Shown here piece by piece: positions 1 through 9,909 of a DNA stretch of 64,000 nt. The stretch's first letter is position 1. Every line of letters starts with the position of its first letter. The notes below the pieces were generated by a model, which had not been told where the DNA came from, ran no database searches, and saw only the letters and a list, made by a program, of their open reading frames with translations. The DNA comes from Neodontobutis hainanensis. Lineage: Eukaryota; Chordata; Actinopteri; Gobiiformes; Odontobutidae. The stretch is from contig JALDNG010000525.1 of NCBI GenBank assembly GCA_024349245.1, positions 1-64,000 of the forward strand, in the 5' to 3' direction. The translations under genes were made by a program, and so were the position numbers.

Positions 1-539
1 ACGGTTAGCTATTTCCGCAGCAAATCCAACTTTTGAAGCAACTTCGTATTTTCAAAAAAGCCATCGTTGAGATACTATTCTGCCAATATTTGCTTTCCGT
101 CGCACTTACAAAGCCTCATCGATTTCGACAACGCATCCACTTCCTACAAGTATCACTGGATTTCGGGGAAAATGGTCAGTCATTTTATCCCTGCAAAAGT
201 GTTTCCAGTTAACAACGGTCTAAGCTTTTTATTTTTAATTGAAAAAGAATTTCATCTAACTTTTGAGTGGATCTCGTAAAAAAATTATTTTCACAATTTT
301 CGAAATAGGCAGAGGACTACATGCAAACAAGCATCTTCCCCTTCACTAAGTTCCTTTCTACAGGAATAACGCGCACACTTGGAATAAAAGCCATTATTAT
401 TAGTATTTTTTACCGAAGAGTTGTCATACAACCCATGAAGATGTTTTCCGACTCGGTAAAATGTTTGATCCTTGATAAAACAAAATGGCGTCTTCTTCAT
501 TGCTGAGTCTTGATAAAAAATATTCGTTTGCCAATTCAT
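1..539 (-). pseudogene. Merlin/IS1595-type DDE transposase remnant, cut by the left window edge
   Basis: Read on the minus strand. Positions 539-291 translate to a zinc-ribbon-like N-terminal segment (...NNNGFYSKCARYSCRKE...) of the kind that opens IS1595/ISXO2 and eukaryotic Merlin transposases. Positions about 220-1 continue in one frame with a V-x-W-x-x-F-C-R segment, the block G-x-V-V-E-I-D-E around the first catalytic acidic residue, R-R-K, and a W-L-F...K-x-G-F segment, all in family order. Two in-frame stops (after EIDEAL and after RWLF) and a gap near 220-290 show the copy is dead. The rest of the DDE domain lies beyond base 1. Family assignment rests on motif order only; no terminal repeats were identified. 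Confidence 0.68.
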
Positions 540-540
540 C

Positions 541-2139
541 CAAATTTATTGTTTGAAACTTTTTTAATAAAGTAATTATCGCATAAAATTCAACAACTTT
601 TTCAATTCGGTGGAAGTAAATAAGTGCAATATTTGGTTTTAGATCTGATCTATTTTTTATTTAGCAGTTTGCCTAAGAACATTATTTCGTGAATGCTCGT
701 GTCTATTGAGGGAGCATTCTGTGGCATTTACTTTGTAGAAAGTGAGGCTTTAAATGTTTCATGGAATTCTAAAATTGTTGACAGATTCAAGTAACGTTCA
801 AATTAACTAATTCTGATACTCGACTCAAAATTAAAATGTCACTCCGGTCCTTGTCAATATGAGGTAGAGTCAGTTTTTTTAGTAACTTTAAAACTCAAAA
901 GAAACGAAGGATCCAAAAAATGAAGATTCCCTAATTCAATAAAGGTTTTTTTATTCATCTACTCCTGCCACGTCAACATATGATTAAAATAAAAGCACAA
1001 ATTTCAGTCGGATGAAAAGACATTTGATAAGACTAGTTAACTCACACTACAATTTCAAAAATCTTGTCGGATTGTACTTTTTGTATTTTACGTTTTCATT
1101 AGAGATGAAAATGGCAAATTAAAAAAATTTCATTTTAGCTCATGCTTAACTAAAAATGACTTCCAATAAGGATAATTATAAACTCTTTTATATGTGATCA
1201 AGTGAAAAACGTTTTCTTATTCAATGATTTTACAATATAAATATAATTCTTTCAAAAGACTTTCATTGTTTAAAATACGACTCTCTTTATGCAGATTATG
1301 AACGATGTAAAACAGAACTTTTAGCAATACCTACAGAAAATTCAAAGTTTCAAAATGTAATCGATGATCTCACAAAACACAAAAGATTGAGATAATGAGC
1401 ACTTTTCCAACGTCATGAAATTAAACTATAAGTGAGGCTACAAACAGTACTATATTGCAAGTCTTAACAAAATAAAAAAATTAAAAGTTGTTTATATTAA
1501 AGTGAAGGTACATCTATTGTAATAAATTCGAAGAAGTGATGGTAGGGCTTTTGTTTGTATTTAAATTAAGCGGCCCACCAATGTACTGAAAATAGTATAT
1601 TTTAGCTATAGAGTTTAAAAAATATTTTTGAATATAAGATGGATTTTAATTAATATTTGACGAATTATGAGAACTCTCAAAAAAGTATTTAACGCAGGGA
1701 TATGAAAACCTAATATTTAGGTGTAACCCACGAATCCAACATTGTTCATGCAGCATATTTTATGTCTGTAATTATCTCTATAATTAAAAAATATAGTTAA
1801 GTTTCGGATTGTCCACCTTTTGGTCTCATTTCTGATTAAAAATATGCGAATTTCGTGAAAATGTCCAGTTGAAAATATTTTTGTTGGGAAAGTATATTTT
1901 TAATTCGGTAGCTCTTAATATTTAATTTAAAAAGCCTCATATACTTAACAAACCTGAGGATCTTTTATTTTTATATTTTTCAAAATGATTAATACAGACG
2001 AACCTCTGAGTAGCGTCACTTTTTGGTCAGTTAAAAAACTATTGAATAATTGCAAGAATAACTCCTTCAACGTCACTATTTTAATGTAGAATGAATTTAT
2101 CCTTTAAAAAATACATAATTTAGGTTAAGTTAAAGAAAA
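541..2139. other. AT-rich non-coding stretch
   Basis: About 1.6 kb of AT-rich sequence with frequent stops in all frames. I see no gene, RNA gene or repeat that I can support. It may include flanks of the transposon remnants on either side. Confidence 0.5.
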
Positions 2140-3590
2140 CCGATAAAATGCGACCACAGAAATCTAAAAGATGCAAGACGATAATTTGAGAGAATTAAAA
2201 GAGATCAGAATTTGCAGAAAGTAAGCTCAGTCAACGTGAATGGGAAAATATGCTGAAGGTATGAGGTACAACTGTAAGCGGCATGATAACTCAAAAAAAT
2301 CCATTGGGGATGCATGAGCTGGAGAATTGCCAAAAACTGTCACGAATAAAGACCACGCAAAATGGGGTTTGTGATCAATCTGCTTTAGCATGGGTCAAAC
2401 AGATCAGGTGCCAAATGTTCCTAAACGTGGCTCATTTCTGAAGTAAATGCTAAAAGGGTTGGAAAAATAGCAGGAATAGGAATTGAGAATTTTCGAGCCA
2501 GCAATGGATGATTCTAAATTTTATCTCACAGAGGCTCTTCTACATGTAAAAGCATTCAGAGGGAGACGGGATTGGGAGCTTTGAAAAGGCGCGAAATTAA
2601 GCCATTCAGTGATATGACCCTTCGAACTTTTTTAATGTTAATGAAACAGGTTTTTCTTGGCAGTTATTACCTGATAAGAACATATAATTTTTGGGATAAC
2701 ACTGTACTGATGGGGGGAGTTACGATCGAGTCAGTCCTTTTTGGTGCCAAGAGGACTGACACTAAAAAAACACCCATAATCGTGGTTTGAAAATTTGCAA
2801 AGCCTCGTCTCAGAAACAAAAATTATCATTCCTAATCCAGCTAATATAAAGGTGTAGATGGCGGATGATTTATTCGAGACATGGCTCTTGGACTGTTAGA
2901 GAAGACTTCCGTGTATGGGATCAATTGTTTATTTTTCGTGATAATTTTACGGCTCCTCCATTAAATCTACAATTGGAAAACGTTAAATTACAATTTTTGA
3001 ACCCGATGCAACTGCTGAAACACAACCAGTGGATCAAGACGTAATCCGAAACAGGATAGTTAATTACAGACGTCCTTTATTGCGATAGAAATTAAAGGAA
3101 AAGCCAATGGAAGCCAATTTAACTTTAATATTTTTGATGTATCGGAAATTATCACCGAAGCATAGACTGATGTTACCACAAAAACAAACATGGCATGCTT
3201 CGGCAAGTCAAAATTCATAACTATCGACAATACTCTTAAAGAGCAAAACTGAGTCGGTGAAGGTATTATTTAAAATTGCCAGATATTTAAGTATTAAAAT
3301 GAAGTCAAACAAGATTTTGGGTTTGGTGGTTATGCTGCTTTCGATCCGCAGCTAATTATGGGCGGTCAGATGACTTTAGAGGAGATAGTAGAATCTGTGG
3401 TTGCACTACCAGAGAATATTGATGATGATGCTAAAGTACAAAATGGACCACCCATAGTTGCAAGTCGAGAGGTCTTTTAAGTCATTGATCTTTTCGTAAG
3501 TTTGTAGAGAATAGCACGAATGATTCGAACGCATTCAAATTATGCGCTCAACATGATGAAAGTATTGATGTACTGTTCAGAAAAGTATAA
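2140..3590 (+). mobile_element. Degenerate Tigger/pogo-type transposon (CENP-B-like transposase)
   Basis: Plus-strand translation, switching frames repeatedly, follows a Tigger/pogo transposase from end to end. Near 2270-2330 there is a V-S-G-M-I-T-Q-K segment of the N-terminal helix-turn-helix region. Near 2380-2510 come A-L-A-W-V-K-Q and the family hallmark F-R-A-S-N-G-W. Near 2635-2690 is N-E-T-G-F followed by L-L-P-D-K, corresponding to the first catalytic Asp motif (N-A-D-E-T-G). Near 2750 is G-A-K-R-T-D-T-K-K. Near 2930-3060 are R-D-N-F-T-A-P-P and A-T-A-E-T-Q-P-V-D-Q-D-V-I-R, matching the second Asp motif and the L-Q-P-x-D-Q-G-I-I motif. An acidic tail (L-E-E-I-V-E) lies near 3380. Many stops and frameshifts make it non-functional. 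Inverted repeats were not located. Confidence 0.75.
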
Positions 3591-3639
3591 AATCTAATTT
3601 ATTTTAACATAAAATTAGAAAATTACGGTTTTATAAATG

Positions 3640-4064
3640 GTTTTATTTTTCAAAACACTGGCCAGCTATTTTGTTTCTTTTGAGACTTCCCTTTTCATAA
3701 TATGTACTCGCGCTATGCTAACAAGATTCCTTAGATTGTATATCGCCATTCCCGTATCTTTAATGAGCTCTTTACATTTGAAAAGATGTTATTTCTTTTT
3801 GGGTTATAAAATTATTTTTCTTTAAAATTTCCAAGTGATGATAGTTGGTAAAATAAAACGTATTTGTTGTTTCAGCCATTTGTCAGTTAAACTCTTTTTC
3901 CAATTATCCCTTGAATTAATAATGCAGCTCGAAATACGGTCGAATCTGCACTCATAAATCATTGCGGAAGTATTTACATCACCTAAGAATTCGCTCAAAC
4001 TGTTTATCTTGAACTTTTCTTCTGATTGAAAGAAAATCTTATTGAGCATCACAAAATGTTGCAA
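3640..4064 (-). other. Unassigned coding-like segments
   Basis: Two minus-strand reading frames have protein-like composition: 4064-3822 (about 80 codons, containing S-E-F-L-G-D-V-N-T-S) and about 3805-3680 (containing C-K-E-L-I-K-D-T-G-M). They could be exons of one gene or pieces of another transposable element next to the Tigger copy. I recognise no domain, and no short GT-AG intron joins them cleanly. Confidence 0.28.
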
Positions 4065-4509
4065 AGAATTTCGTATTTTATTTCAAAAGTCTGAGAAAAT
4101 CTAATGTGGCAAATCGGATTCTTTTCATTCGTGATCTAAATATTCATAGATTGGCTCTTACGCAGCATCCGTTTATGACTTTGGGTCCTGTTCAAACCGA
4201 ATACGTGTATCACTGGATATTCTGTTATCTCAAAAATGTCAAAGATAATGTGTTTAATCGAGGCGGGGACTTTGTGAGGACCTAGCGTTATCTTTGAAGT
4301 TTAGCTTATAACATTTAAAGACGAAGCAAAACAGATTTCATCATTAGAGGGTGATGGGTACTTGTGTGATATAAATAACGGTCAACGGGAAGATATTTCT
4401 CTTTAACCCGCCAAATAGAATAGAAGACTTTGTGGATGAGTTTTATTCATATTCTAGGAGGGTCAGTTCTGGATACAGATTTATAAAAGTCGTGTTCAAA
4501 CGTTTTTAA
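4046..4509 (+). other. Unassigned coding-like segment with one candidate intron
   Basis: From just after a stop at 4043-4045 an open frame runs to about 4270 and reads like protein (R-I-L-F-I-R-D-L-N-I-H, then Q-H-P-F-M-T-L-G). A 31-nt GT-AG segment would join it to L-I-T-F-K-D-E-A. The frame then breaks once at a T run near 4403 before continuing P-P-N-R-I-E-D-F-V to a stop at 4507-4509. The frame break suggests an indel error or a pseudogene. No family recognised. Confidence 0.3.
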
Positions 4510-6073
4510 CGGTCAACTAAAGTAAAATTTAAATCAATTGCCTAACATGCTTAATCACTTCATGACATCAAAAAAGAGAAAAAATGATTCGTCGGAGTTT
4601 TAAACATAGAAAGCAAAATAAAGAAATATGAGAACGACTTTTATTCAGTTGCATGATTTATATAATTCATGTTCGAATTCATAAAAAATATATTTATTTT
4701 ACACTCCCAATTGCATTTTTTACAAACCTTTGTTTTCCGTTGGGCTTGATAAAAATTGTGGGACATTGTACATTTTGAAATTTTCCAATTATTATTGGTC
4801 CTCGACAATATCCACGGAATTCAATTTCAAAAATCCTCATTTTTTTATCGTGTAAAATGTAATTTTCACTAAATTCTCACTTTTATATTTTCTAGAGAAG
4901 AGGGAATTACCAAAATAGTTATTTTTAAATTTAAAAAAACAGATCAATATTAGAAAGGGAGTAGATTTCAATTAAAAGTTGATTTTTAACATGTAAATCG
5001 CTGAAGTATCCGCCCATGTTTTCTTAGTTCCATAAAAACTAAACTCGAAAAGGGTTATATCAAAAATCCGAATCATGTTTGAATTATGAATCACATGTTA
5101 TTAAGATGCTGAACGTAGCCCACATAATTTAAATATTTAATCGAAAAAACCAAAGATAATTTTAATTCTCATCAGTATTCATTCATAAAAGTATTTTTTG
5201 TACGTTTGTAAAATGTAAAAGCACAAATCATTTTCAGCAATATTTAAAAATGCTCAAAAGATGAAAAAGTTCCTTTTAGCTAGCTTAAAAACAATTCATC
5301 TCTCATTACATTTAAGGCAAACAAAATCACAAATAGAAAATCAAAATAAAATTCCATGGAAATTGTCAAGTATATTACTTGCTTGACGCATGCCAGTAAA
5401 TTTATTGGTCTGGCCTAAAATTACTTTATCTATTGTGAGAATATAAGGGCAAAAAGGTCTTAAATAATTTTGATTGCCCTTGAGTTCGGTTAAAAGTTAA
5501 CAAATTAAAATTTTCTGAGAACACGTCGAACGCGTGCGCTTTCATTAAAAAATTAAGAATTTTGCTCTAATATGCAAGTTTGTTTTTGAATATTGAATTA
5601 CGTAAAGGATTTATTTCCTTTTAACTTTAAAATAATAAAAATCTTTCAAAAATTACACCACCGTGCCCCGAATATACACGAATGAATTTTAAGAGTGATA
5701 TTTTTTATTTAATTTATACATCCTGTGCAAATTTTAAAAACAGAAAGATATCTATCGTTCATGTTTGTTGTCAGAATATTTTCTCAAAACTCAACGTTTT
5801 ATATGGCATGACATTATTTGGATCGTATCATGGCCATCAATAAATTATAGGATTCACCATCATTAAAAAAAAGACTAAGACCAAATATATGAGATCCAAT
5901 CTTTAATATATGAAAAAAGATCAAAAATGTAACAAAAAATTTCATATTTGATCTCTTAAGCTATTATGAGGAATTACCTTTGTGTAAATGTTAATTAATT
6001 AAAAGTTTATGTTCACACTATTTTTAATGTTCTTTGTTTTCAAATAAGAGGGTTGAAACTTTTACTTTTATAA
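4510..6073. other. AT-rich non-coding stretch
   Basis: AT-rich sequence without a supportable gene. A short CG-containing patch near 5520-5545 was looked at and not assigned. Confidence 0.45.
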
Positions 6074-6310
6074 CGCGTGCTGGAGCAACATCCTGCCGTT
6101 AAAAATTTTGAAATCGTACCTATGGTCCTAAAATACTGTTAGCATCCCGACATAATTAAAAAGACATTTAAAAACTATTTTCTATTCTATTATTCCCTGG
6201 ATATTGAAACACAACGTATCAAGGGTTTGCGCAAGTACGAAGACATTTCAGATATTATTAACACGGTGAAGTTAAAATCCTTTGATTTTGTAAGAATAAT
6301 GACGATTTAA
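6074..6310 (+). CDS. Unassigned exon pair (partial gene)
   Basis: Positions 6074-6115 read L-E-Q-H-P-A-V-K-N-F-E-I. A 27-nt GT-AG intron (6116-6142) leads, in phase 0, to an open frame beginning H-P-D-I-I-K-K-T-F and containing Y-S-L-D-I-E-T-Q-R-I-K, with a stop at 6308-6310. That frame probably ends earlier, at a GTAAGA donor following ...K-S-F-D-F. Further coding-like sequence on the same strand (about 6332-6465, with R-R-T-Y-G-E-L-E) may be a later exon, but the join could not be resolved. The start lies upstream and was not found. Family unknown. The intron length and frame restoration match the other genes of the window. Confidence 0.42.
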
Positions 6311-6831
6311 ACACTTAAATTTGCTAATTAAACGCGGCGTACCTATGGCGAATTAGAATCGATAATGGTAACAAAATCCAGACCATTCGAAAATATTGAG
6401 TGAGCACAAACTTTCGAAAGTGGAGGAAATGAGATAAATGTGAGTAATTCAAACACTTCCTTTAAAACAACTTAAAATATTATAAATCAAAAATTTATCT
6501 GGTCTTACGAAATATAATAAAAGTTATTTGAATCGTGTGATCGTAAACATTTTAATTTCATCCAAATTAGCGTCTCAAGTTAGGATAGCGTTGAATTAAT
6601 TTTAATGATTTCGGCAAAAATGTTTAATTCTGTCAATAAAAATCACTAAATCAAAATAACCGTATTTTCAGCTTTTAAAACCGAAGCCTTATATAAATAG
6701 AGAAATATCGGTAGGATGAATTATAGATGGCGAGAAGTTTGTTTTTGGTTAAACCATCTGGGTAGGAAGAGGCGTAAGAATGTTATTATCAGTATTTTTG
6801 TTTAAACGTAAAACGTGAACACGGAAATCAT

Positions 6832-7394
6832 TTACGAAAACATTTCAACTTGAAAATTCTGAATTCTTTCCATTAATTTTCCGAATTCGAACAGATCTAT
6901 CATTCCGTCACCGTCTATATCAGCTTCTTTAATCATAATCTGTCAAAATACACAAAAAATACTTGAATGTCATGATGAGATAAATTCAAATTTAACTCGT
7001 TCGATAAACGGGTGAGTTCAGCCTCGCCAATTTTGCCCTGTGTCTACAAAGCTAGATTAACTTTTGATTCTATGTCAAACAGTCTGAAAAGTTTAGCTAT
7101 GACGACCTCGTTGTTTTTTGTCAACTTAAGTTTACGTTTAGAGTTACATTTTCTTCCTCAATCAACTTGATGCAATTTTGTTGAGAAATTAGGTTATTTT
7201 CATCACAGTAGGGAGATGAAACTGCTTGGAAGGTAGCTTCAAGTCCAACGTTATAGCCGATTTGCTCCAAAATCAACTAAAATGAGAATAAAACCTACTC
7301 TAAAAACGTCTACGCTTATCTTTCCCTTACTCTCAGTGTCGGCTGTCTGAAAACATTGTTCGACTTCATCGCGATCTTCTTTGGATAAAACCAT
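6832..7394 (-). CDS. Centrin-like EF-hand protein, five exons
   Basis: Assembled on the minus strand with four GT-AG introns: 7277-7298 (22 nt), 7125-7147 (23), 7038-7061 (24) and 6940-6962 (23). This gives exactly 156 codons plus a stop at 6832-6834. The product has the four-EF-hand layout of the calmodulin superfamily and in its second half resembles centrins: A-K-L-F-R-L-F-D before loop 3, and M-I-K-E-A-D-I-D-G-D-G before loop 4. Only loop 4 (D-I-D-G-D-G-M-I-D-L-F-E) has all calcium ligands. Loop 1 lacks the final Glu, loop 2 is unrecognisable and loop 3 has Lys at position 5. Centrins act at centrioles and basal bodies; a diverged calmodulin or troponin-C relative is possible. The start at 7394 is the ATG before L-S-K-E-D-R-D-E. 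An upstream exon cannot be excluded because the frame stays open to 7556. Confidence 0.72.
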
Positions 7395-7556
7395 ATGAAA
7401 CAGGGCATGCGCGGCGTTTTTGTCTACAAAGTTTATCACTAAAAATTGCCTGCTTGAAGGAAAAATATTTAAAACTCCGATTAATATTACGAGTATATAA
7501 CACGAGTAATGCGGTAAAATCGCCTGAAACTCGATATTTTTATTCATAAGAAACAA

Positions 7557-9306
7557 AATAAAAACCCTTTATGAAGGTGATATAATTTGACGATAATTTA
7601 AATCCGGTTTATACTCCTAGTTCTGAAAGACAAAGTTTTGATTTTCGATAAACATCCTTGTTATACCAAATCAAAGAGATTTGTATATAATTTGAAAAAC
7701 TGCTTTTCAAGAATAAATTTAATTGTCAAATACATTCCCGAAGGTAAAAATGCACTAAAAGAGATTAATTCCTGCTAGTCTGTCGAGGGATGTATAAGAC
7801 AACAAATCAGCATTAATTTCAAGTTTTTAGAATTTAATTCGTTAAAGTTCAATTTCGAGTAGGTACGATTAGTGAGTGTCAACCATCTCGAAAAGGATAT
7901 TTTATTTGACATTTTAGCTATTAAAAATTTGTTTATTTTTTATATTTCTTGAAATCTATATATGCCCTGACTTCATAAATGAAAAGAAACAAATATTTGG
8001 GGATCTGACGTCAATAAACTTGAAATAAATCCCTCAAATAGTGTGGAGATAATTTTATAATATTCAGTTCATGTCTTCACTTTATAAACAAAGTATGCAT
8101 ATTTAATGAGAAATAAAAGTCAAGGTTGTTTGAATTAACCACCTTTGAATCGATACTTAAAACCCATACACCTCATTAATTTTATCAATGGAATTAAAAA
8201 GCGTTTGTTGCTTATTATCAAAAATTATAGCTAAATAAATGCGAGGTAATGACTGATTAAAATTTTTCAATATTATTACTCACAAAAGAAGTATTTCTTA
8301 AAATTCTTAAAAGCAGATTGAACTCTTCTTCAATTCAATGGATTTTCTGATAAAAAAATAACAATAGTAACTTTGTATTTTATTCGCTGTTTACATCAAG
8401 TTCATATTGCCCATCAGGTTTGACACGTGTAAAAACTATAAGGGTGGTAAAATATTTCCTTAAAAATGATTAAGTTAAGTTGTAAAACGCGCATGCTAGT
8501 TATATTCCTTTAAAATAAGCCTTTAATTTTGCGATATTCCAATAATTATTCCACCCGTCTTAAGAACACAAAGGCAAACGCTATTATGATCATTTTTAAG
8601 AGGAAAAAATAAACCAAATGAGATTCGTATTATAAATCCACAAAAAACTTTAGGTTCGAGGTAAAAATGATATTGATGGAGAAAATGGATTTGTGAGTGA
8701 ATCGGTCAAAATAAATGTTGAAATTTAAATTCAATGTCGATAAGTTGACATATTTTGAGGGGAAATATTATATAAAAAGAACCAGCCTAAAATCCAGGCG
8801 CGATACTTGGTAATTTAAGGAATAGAAAATTCAATCACACTAAAATAAGCAATATGGACAATAAATAATCACGAAGTTTGATTTTCAGCTATCTGGAAAT
8901 TTAAAAATCAAAACCGAAAATTAATTTGTTGTTTCGGAAACATTTGGAAAGGCATTTTTGTTTATTATTTTTTGTTGAGACCAGCTTTCATTGTATTCCT
9001 TTAATTACTTTGACTTATTTCGAATTCATGAATTTTTCGTATTTTAGCTCTATCGATAAAAATTTAAATTAATTTTGGCGTAAATACGTTTTTGGCACAA
9101 ACAAGAATTTCTGCAACATGGGAGATTAGCTGCGCTCGTGAGTGTTATTTTCAGCTCTTGGTAAGCCTTGATGCATTTGGTGAAATAATATACACTATTT
9201 GTAATTTTCTCTATGTTAATGAAGCCTATTTTAGAGATAGGATGTCAGGAAAAACTCATAAATTTTTAAGCCAAAAATATTCAAATTTTTTTATTTTTTA
9301 GTAAAT
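7557..9306. other. AT-rich non-coding stretch
   Basis: About 1.7 kb of AT-rich sequence. The last 250 bases (9090-9300) contain candidate splice signals and a short open frame that may belong to the EF-hand-like fragment that follows. Nothing else is supportable. Confidence 0.4.
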
Positions 9307-9461
9307 ATGAAAGATCGTTTGGAAATAGCCGTGCTTGATTTAAATTATGATAAAAATGGATAAATTATGACTTTAAAGATGTTGATAAATATTTAAAGTA
9401 TCTTCTTTACAGTAAGTTAAATACTTCAAAAGATAAAGCCCGTCAACTCGTTGGAAAATGA
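9307..9461 (+). pseudogene. EF-hand-like fragment with a frame break
   Basis: After a T-rich tract ending in TTTTTTAG at 9301, the plus strand reads M-K-D-R-L-E-I-A and L-D-L-N-Y-D-K-N-G, the start of an EF-hand loop. A stop (9361) interrupts it. The neighbouring frame continues D-F-K-D-V-D-K-Y-L-K-Y-L, as an EF-hand would. A GTAAGT donor at 9411 with an AG 21 nt on could mark another tiny intron. One missing or extra base near 9360 would restore a calcium-binding loop. It could be an EF-hand gene with a sequencing indel or a decaying copy. Confidence 0.35.
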
Positions 9462-9909
9462 TTTTTAGAAGGCGTGCCATCTGTAATGCGGTTCATATTG
9501 GTAGAATTGAGTGATTTTAAAAAAATTGGTTTACTTGTGTGAGACTTGAGACGAATTGACAAAGATATTCTTTGACGTAAAACAAAATTACAACTTGGTG
9601 AGCTCCTGAATTTTTAAAACAATAAAAAGGTATGATTAAAGAGGCGAAAGGGGTTCGAATAACACATGTAAAAACAGTAATATCTTTAAAGAAGCTAATT
9701 TGAGCATTATTTTGATATTTACCTTCATTTATTCCATTATATTTTATGAACTTCATACTTTCTCTATGCCAGATGCGAAAAAACTTTCACAATTAAAATT
9801 ATGAAATTTTTGTGATTGAAATCCTAAGATAACTTCTACTTTGATAGCTTTCAACAAGAATATAATTAAAATTATCAACTAACATAAAAATGTTTTGCCT
9901 GTTGTTGTT

